DNA of 36,943 bases, from assembly GCA_016291405.1 (NCBI GenBank), contig JAEEXG010000023.1, positions 1 through 36,943 on the forward strand, given 5' to 3'. Below the pieces are notes generated by a model. That model was not told the DNA's origin, made no database searches, and worked only from the letters and a program-made list of their open reading frames with translations. This document shows positions 33,509 to 36,943 of the stretch, in pieces; position 1 is the stretch's first letter, and the number at the start of each line of letters is the position of its first letter. Made by a program: the position numbers and the translations under genes. The stretch is from Lachnospiraceae bacterium (GTDB taxonomy: Bacteria; Bacillota; Clostridia; Lachnospirales; Lachnospiraceae).

Positions 33509-33517
33509 ATTATACCA
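33509..33517 (-). promoter_or_regulatory. Extended -10 promoter of the Nudix-PgeF gene
   Basis: TGGTATAAT on the minus strand, directly after the terminator of the preceding gene; no clear -35 hexamer. Predicted start about 24 nt before the ATG. Confidence 0.55.
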
Positions 33518-33520
33518 CAC

Positions 33521-33554
33521 AAAAAAAGCCTGTGGGTAATTTACTCACAGGCTT
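33521..33554 (-). terminator. Terminator of the GGDEF fusion gene
   Basis: Stem AAGCCTGTG / CACAGGCTT with an AT-rich loop, followed on the minus strand by a T7 tract, 10 bp past the stop. Confidence 0.9.
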
Positions 33555-33563
33555 AAGAAACCT

Positions 33564-35420
33564 TTAATTTCTGCATTCTTTTTTCGTTTTCTTTTCTTCG
33601 TACATTTTTTCGTCCGCTCGCCTTAAGCATTCCACCAACCCAATATTTTGATCGAATCGCTCATATCCTATACTTACCGATAATTTGTACGGTTTTGACG
33701 CGGTATCGTTGAAGCGCTTTACTTTCTTTCTGATTGTATTTATGGCCTTTTTTACGTCGTTTTCGCTTCCTTTAACGCCTATAATAAACTCATCTCCTCC
33801 GGTTCTTGCGCTAAAGATATTGGGAGATGAAAAGCCTGAAAGTATCATGCCTATTGTCTTTATGGCAACGTCTCCTTCGGCGTGTCCGTAGGTATCGTTA
33901 ATTATCTTAAGGCCGTCCATATCGGCGCTTATTACAAAGAGCCCCGTTCTTTCTTCTTCAAGTTCCTGGGTGGCCTTTAAAAGTGCCAAATCCATGCCGC
34001 GCCTGTTATATATTCCCGTAAGATTGTCCATGTTTATTTCAACTCGGTACTGCATGAGCTCTTTGTTCTTTTCATACATGTTTATCTTATCAAGATAATT
34101 TGCCAAAGAGTTTGACCATATAACAAACCCAAGCTGAAGCTTCTTTATATCGTCAAAGGTCATTGCGATGTATCCAAGACAGTGGCCCCTAAAGTGAAGG
34201 GGAAATACGCTTAATAAAAGGTCTTTTCTGTACTTATCAGGTAATATCTCGCTTCGCTCAAAGGTTTCTTTTAACGTAATAAACTCATCTTTTTCTTTGT
34301 TAAAAGAAGCCACTAGGCGCATATTTGGCGTATACTCGCCGATTTCAGTATACTCTTCGCTTCCTTCATAGTTGTCGCAAAGGCACACATATAAATCTTT
34401 ATATGCTATTTCCAAGGAGTTTTTATGGGCTGTCTTAAGCACCTCTTCAACCGTGTTGCAGCTTTCGTATTCGGCGCTTAACACAAGGGATGTATGTACC
34501 GCATCTCTTAGGTCCATAAAGGAGTTATAAAGCTTCTCGCTGACTCCCTCCCTCATACAGCTTTTACAGCCGCAGGAGCCTTCCAAGAAGAGTGTTGCGG
34601 ATATGGGCTGCTCCTTAGCTACTATCTCACCGTTAGAAAGCTTTACAAGGGAATCTAAGGCCTTATAGCCCATTTCAAATGAAGGCGTTTCTACCGTTGC
34701 TAAGGGAGGATTTATAAAGAAGGCTTCGTTTATATTGTCATATCCCGAAAGCAAAACATCATCAGGGACATTAATACCTTTTTCTTTTAACGCATGATAA
34801 ACAGAGATTGCCATATAGTCGTTTGCACAAACAATGGCATCTGGCTTAAATCCATTGGAATAAAAGGTCTCAACCGCCGCTCTGCCCTTTCCTGTCCAGT
34901 AGTCGCCCTGGAATATCATATTGTCAAGGATAGGCAGGTTGTGGCGCTCCATGACGGCCTTATAGCCCGCCAAACGCCTTCTTGCATCAAGCATATCGGC
35001 ACGGCCCGACATATAACAAATCTTTTTACATCCGTGCACGGTAACAAAGTGCTCGATTATTTGCTCCATGGAAGTGCGGTCATCAACCAATATGTTGTAA
35101 TAATTATCTTCTTGGGTACGCACCGACATAATGGGGCAGTTTGCTTTTTCTTTTATAAGAAAATCGATTTCTTCAAACATTCCGGGAACAGTTAAAGTAT
35201 CGGGCGCCACCATAATGCCGTCATACTTTGAAAAATCCGGTATGTTCTTTACATTTACTTCACCTATCGTATGAAGATAATTCTTTGAAAAAACGCCGTA
35301 ATTTGAAAAAATGTCTATGTAAACATCATTTTCAATCGCCGCTTTTTCAATGCCGCAATATAGTTTTGTCTGATAATCCATATAGAGTTCGCCGATAAAA
35401 AGCGCAAACCTTTTTCTCAT
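33564..35420 (-). CDS. Cytosolic LacI-like sugar-binding domain fused to diguanylate cyclase (618 aa)
   Basis: Starts directly with the first strand of a LacI/PBP1-type ligand-binding fold (RKRFALFIGELYMDYQ) and has neither a DNA-binding helix-turn-helix nor a signal peptide, so the sensor is predicted to be cytosolic. The ligand domain covers about 1-290 and includes the LacI-family segments GCKKICYMSGR, RLAGYKA and LLSGYDN. A Cys-rich turn (GSCGCKSC) and a GAF-like domain (about 300-440) follow. Residues 450-615 form a GGDEF domain with intact GGDEF (541-545) and DMDGLKIINDTYGH; no RxxD inhibitory site is visible upstream. Expected to make c-di-GMP in response to an intracellular sugar or derivative. 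The start is ATG 35420; the SD GGAGG is inside a hairpin. Confidence 0.92.
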   Translation of the reverse strand: MRKRFALFIGELYMDYQTKLYCGIEKAAIENDVYIDIFSNYGVFSKNYLHTIGEVNVKNIPDFSKYDGIMVAPDTLTVPGMFEEIDFLIKEKANCPIMSVRTQEDNYYNILVDDRTSMEQIIEHFVTVHGCKKICYMSGRADMLDARRRLAGYKAVMERHNLPILDNMIFQGDYWTGKGRAAVETFYSNGFKPDAIVCANDYMAISVYHALKEKGINVPDDVLLSGYDNINEAFFINPPLATVETPSFEMGYKALDSLVKLSNGEIVAKEQPISATLFLEGSCGCKSCMREGVSEKLYNSFMDLRDAVHTSLVLSAEYESCNTVEEVLKTAHKNSLEIAYKDLYVCLCDNYEGSEEYTEIGEYTPNMRLVASFNKEKDEFITLKETFERSEILPDKYRKDLLLSVFPLHFRGHCLGYIAMTFDDIKKLQLGFVIWSNSLANYLDKINMYEKNKELMQYRVEINMDNLTGIYNRRGMDLALLKATQELEEERTGLFVISADMDGLKIINDTYGHAEGDVAIKTIGMILSGFSSPNIFSARTGGDEFIIGVKGSENDVKKAINTIRKKVKRFNDTASKPYKLSVSIGYERFDQNIGLVECLRRADEKMYEEKKTKKECRN

Positions 35421-35456
35421 AAAAAAAGCCTCCAATGTAAGTGCTACATTAAGGCT
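35421..35456 (-). promoter_or_regulatory. Terminator-like hairpin that contains the Shine-Dalgarno site and an operator-like sequence
   Basis: Minus strand: AGCCT, then AATGTA-GCACT-TACATT, then AGGCT, then T7 and the ATG. The outer arms (35427-35431 and 35452-35456) and inner arms pair around a 5-nt loop, and the T7 makes it look like an intrinsic terminator. The GGAGG ribosome site sits in the 3' arm. The loop region AATGTAAGTGCTACATT (plus strand) differs from the uxaB operator core by loss of a single T. It could terminate upstream transcription, hide the ribosome site, or bind a LacI protein. Confidence 0.6.
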
Positions 35457-35469
35457 ATTTTAGAATTCA

Positions 35470-35498
35470 AACATAAACATGCTATTAAATTTTGTTAA
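35470..35498 (-). promoter_or_regulatory. Possible promoter of the GGDEF fusion gene
   Basis: TTAACA (35493-35498), 17 bp, TATGTT (35470-35475); the -35 box overlaps the end of the ADP-ribose pyrophosphatase gene. The predicted start is about 43 nt before the ATG, so the leader would include the whole hairpin at 35427-35456. Confidence 0.4.
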
Positions 35499-36039
35499 GA
35501 TATTTAGCTGCTTTTAAAACCGCAACCTGAGTCTTTCCGTCGTGAATTTCACCTGCAAATATCTTAGAGACTACCTCTTCAATGGGAGCTTCCGAAAGCT
35601 TTAAAAACTCGTCATCATCAAGGTCCTGAGAGCCTTTCTTAAGGCCTCTTGCAAGGTACATGGTAATCTTTTCATCACTGTAAGCAGGAGCGGGTAAATA
35701 GATGCCAAGGTCGATCCATTCACTTGCTTCATAACCTGTTTCTTCTCTTAATTCACGCTTTGCTGCTAGCAATCTGTCTTCATCTTTAGAATCAAGCTTA
35801 CCTGCAGGAATTTCATAAATCATTCTTGAAACAGGATATCTATACTGCTCTTCCATAATAATTTTTCCGTCATCCGTAACAGGAACGATACAAACGGCAC
35901 CGATGTGCTCGATTCTCTCTCTCGTAGCGGGTTTACCGTTAGGAAGAAGAATATTGTCCATTTTTACGTGAAGGATTTCACCGTCAAAAACAAGGGTGGA
36001 ATCAACTTGTCTTTCAGTATAGTCTTTAATCTCAGCCAT
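35485..36039 (-). CDS. ADP-ribose pyrophosphatase, Nudix family (184 aa)
   Basis: Hydrolyses ADP-ribose (and related sugar nucleotides) to AMP and ribose 5-phosphate. The family's EIPAGKL precedes the Nudix box with RELREETGYEA (95-105); the first half of the box (GKLDSKDE) is one residue longer than the G-x5-E consensus. The PAPAYSDEKITMYLA segment is characteristic of NudF-type enzymes. The start is ATG 36039 with a perfect AAGGAGG. The gene begins 28 bp after tRNA-Leu(UAA), with no room for a separate promoter, so it is probably read through from the rRNA-tRNA operon. Confidence 0.93.
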   Translation of the reverse strand: MAEIKDYTERQVDSTLVFDGEILHVKMDNILLPNGKPATRERIEHIGAVCIVPVTDDGKIIMEEQYRYPVSRMIYEIPAGKLDSKDEDRLLAAKRELREETGYEASEWIDLGIYLPAPAYSDEKITMYLARGLKKGSQDLDDDEFLKLSEAPIEEVVSKIFAGEIHDGKTQVAVLKAAKYLNKI

Positions 36040-36066
36040 TGATGCCTCCTTAAAATATAAAAAGAG

Positions 36067-36150
36067 TGCACGTGGCCGGACTTGAACCGGCACGGTATTG
36101 CTACCGAGGGATTTTAAGTCCCTTGCGTCTGCCTATTCCGCCACACGTGC
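36067..36150 (-). tRNA. tRNA-Leu (anticodon UAA)
   Basis: Acceptor GCACGTG/CACGTGC, anticodon loop CTTAAAA (UAA), long variable arm, T-arm GGTTCAAGTCC, discriminator A. Last tRNA of the rRNA-linked cluster. Confidence 0.97.
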
Positions 36151-36157
36151 ACATAAA

Positions 36158-36230
36158 TGGGGCCTACAGGGCTCGAACCTGTGACCCTCTGCTTGTAAGG
36201 CAGATGCTCTCCCAGCTGAGCTAAGACCCC
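36158..36230 (-). tRNA. tRNA-Val (anticodon UAC)
   Basis: Acceptor GGGGTCT/AGGCCCC, anticodon loop CTTACAA (UAC), T-arm GGTTCGAGCCC, discriminator A. Confidence 0.96.
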
Positions 36231-36267
36231 AGATATTCAATTTTAAAAACAAACTTAGAAAAGAAAG

Positions 36268-36341
36268 CGACCCAAGCGGGACTCGAACCCGCGACCTCCG
36301 CCGTGACAGGGCGGCGCTCTAACCAACTGAGCCATTGGGCC
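36268..36341 (-). tRNA. tRNA-Asp (anticodon GUC)
   Basis: Acceptor GGCCCAA/TTGGGTC, anticodon loop CTGTCAC (GUC), T-arm GGTTCGAGTCC, discriminator G as expected for tRNA-Asp. Confidence 0.97.
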
Positions 36342-36346
36342 AAAAG

Positions 36347-36420
36347 TGGACCTTCGGGGACTCGAACCCAGGACCGACCGGTTATGAGCCGGTTGCTCTA
36401 ACCAACTGAGCTAAAGGTCC
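36347..36420 (-). tRNA. tRNA-Met (anticodon CAU, elongator type)
   Basis: Acceptor GGACCTT/AAGGTCC, anticodon loop CTCATAA (CAU), discriminator A. The first acceptor pair is G-C and the anticodon stem lacks the three G-C pairs of the initiator, so it is not tRNA-fMet. A lysidine-modified tRNA-Ile2 also has CAU and cannot be fully excluded. Confidence 0.9.
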
Positions 36421-36451
36421 GCAACCCTTTCGGGAAAATGAGTAATTTAAA

Positions 36452-36523
36452 AGCCGATGAACGGACTCGAACCGTTAACCTGCTGATTACAAATCAGCTG
36501 CTCTGCCATTGAGCCACATCGGC
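36452..36523 (-). tRNA. tRNA-Thr (anticodon UGU)
   Basis: Acceptor GCCGATG/CATCGGC, anticodon loop TTTGTAA (UGU), T-arm GGTTCGAGTCC, discriminator U. Confidence 0.96.
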
Positions 36524-36607
36524 GTTTTGAAAAATGCTACCCTACAATTTAAACATACGAGATGTTAATTGTCAAGGAATAAGTTATGTAATTTTTTAAT
36601 AACTTAG

Positions 36608-36679
36608 CTCCCCGAGTAGGGTTTGAACCTACGACCCTCCGGTTAACAGCCGGATGCTCTGCCGCTGAGCTATCGAGGA
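36608..36679 (-). tRNA. tRNA-Asn (anticodon GUU)
   Basis: Acceptor TCCTCGA/TCGGGGA, anticodon loop CTGTTAA (GUU), T-arm GGTTCAAACCC, discriminator G. Confidence 0.96.
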
Positions 36680-36704
36680 ATATATATATCCAAAAAGTTC
36701 AAAA

Positions 36705-36776
36705 TGACTCCGACGAGAATCGAACTCGTGTTACCGCCGTGAAAGGGCGATGTCTTAACCGCTTGACCACGGAGCC
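36705..36776 (-). tRNA. tRNA-Glu (anticodon UUC)
   Basis: Acceptor GGCTCCG/CGGAGTC, anticodon loop CTTTCAC (UUC), T-arm AGTTCGATTCT, discriminator A. First tRNA after the 23S rRNA, about 100 bp away. Confidence 0.96.
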
Positions 36777-36876
36777 GTAGGGTTTGTTCCCATCTGATAT
36801 AGGAATATAAACCTTAAAAACTGAACACAAAACAGAAGATTTATCCGAGTTCACACTCTGGAATAACAACCTACTA

Positions 36877-36943
36877 GGTAAAGCTCTCGACCTATTAGTA
36901 ACCATCAGCTGAGTACATTACTGCACTTACACCTTGGCCCTAT
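36877..36943 (-). rRNA. 23S rRNA, 3' end only
   Basis: Minus-strand sequence matches the conserved last 65 or so nucleotides of bacterial 23S rRNA, including GTGTAAGTGCAGTAATGT, CTCAGCTGATGGTTACTAAT and AGGTCGAG. The rest of the gene lies beyond the right edge. The exact 3' end is estimated to within a few bases. Confidence 0.93.

Noticed and set aside
36777-36876. 5S rRNA between 23S and tRNA-Glu
   Set aside because: The spacer is too short for 5S (about 117 nt) and shows none of its conserved sequence.

Overview
The window looks like a chromosomal segment of an anaerobic, fibre-degrading Firmicute, most likely a Lachnospiraceae member (Butyrivibrio/Pseudobutyrivibrio/Lachnospira type). The evidence is low GC, strong AAGGAGG-type ribosome sites, consensus sigma-A promoters, a cellobiose phosphorylase, a galacturonate (pectin) operon, LacI regulators and a typical Firmicute tRNA set. 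The genus call is an inference. No insertion sequence, phage or CRISPR was seen. Most genes are on the minus strand.

Layout: (1) 1-8204: two paralogous surface proteins with a von Willebrand A domain, one cut by the left edge, one complete at 2005 aa, plus a 67-aa membrane protein. Both big genes share a duplicated, hairpin-rich upstream region. (2) 8441-12094: leuS, an acyltransferase and tRNA-Leu(UAG). (3) 12141-14207: hybrid histidine kinase. (4) 14331-14898: six-tRNA operon (Pro, Arg, Gly, His, Gln, Lys) with its own promoter and terminator. (5) 15026-18343: metallophosphoesterase, rdgB, an amidase-like protein and an RNA methyltransferase. (6) 18596-22223: LacI regulator divergent from cellobiose phosphorylase. 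(7) 22272-22921: standalone HPt protein and a Cys-rich protein. (8) 23057-28608: uxaB-uxaA divergent from lacI-uxaC. (9) 28662-30507: deoD behind a REC/HD-GYP-like response regulator. (10) 30739-33478: L,D-transpeptidase and a Nudix-PgeF fusion. (11) 33564-36039: sugar-binding/GGDEF fusion and ADP-ribose pyrophosphatase. (12) 36067-36943: seven tRNAs directly behind the 3' end of a 23S rRNA, with no 5S between.

Themes: plant cell-wall sugar use (cellobiose and galacturonate) under local LacI repressors; signalling parts scattered across the window (hybrid kinase with a His-less HPt-like tail, a free HPt protein, a degenerate HD-GYP regulator, a cytosolic sugar-binding diguanylate cyclase); and peptidoglycan/surface functions. 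The most interesting signals are regulatory: a duplicated structured leader on the two adhesin-like genes; a hairpin before the GGDEF fusion gene that combines terminator, Shine-Dalgarno site and a near copy of the uxa operator; a 24-bp perfect palindrome inside an orphan promoter; and a probable leaderless RNA methyltransferase mRNA.
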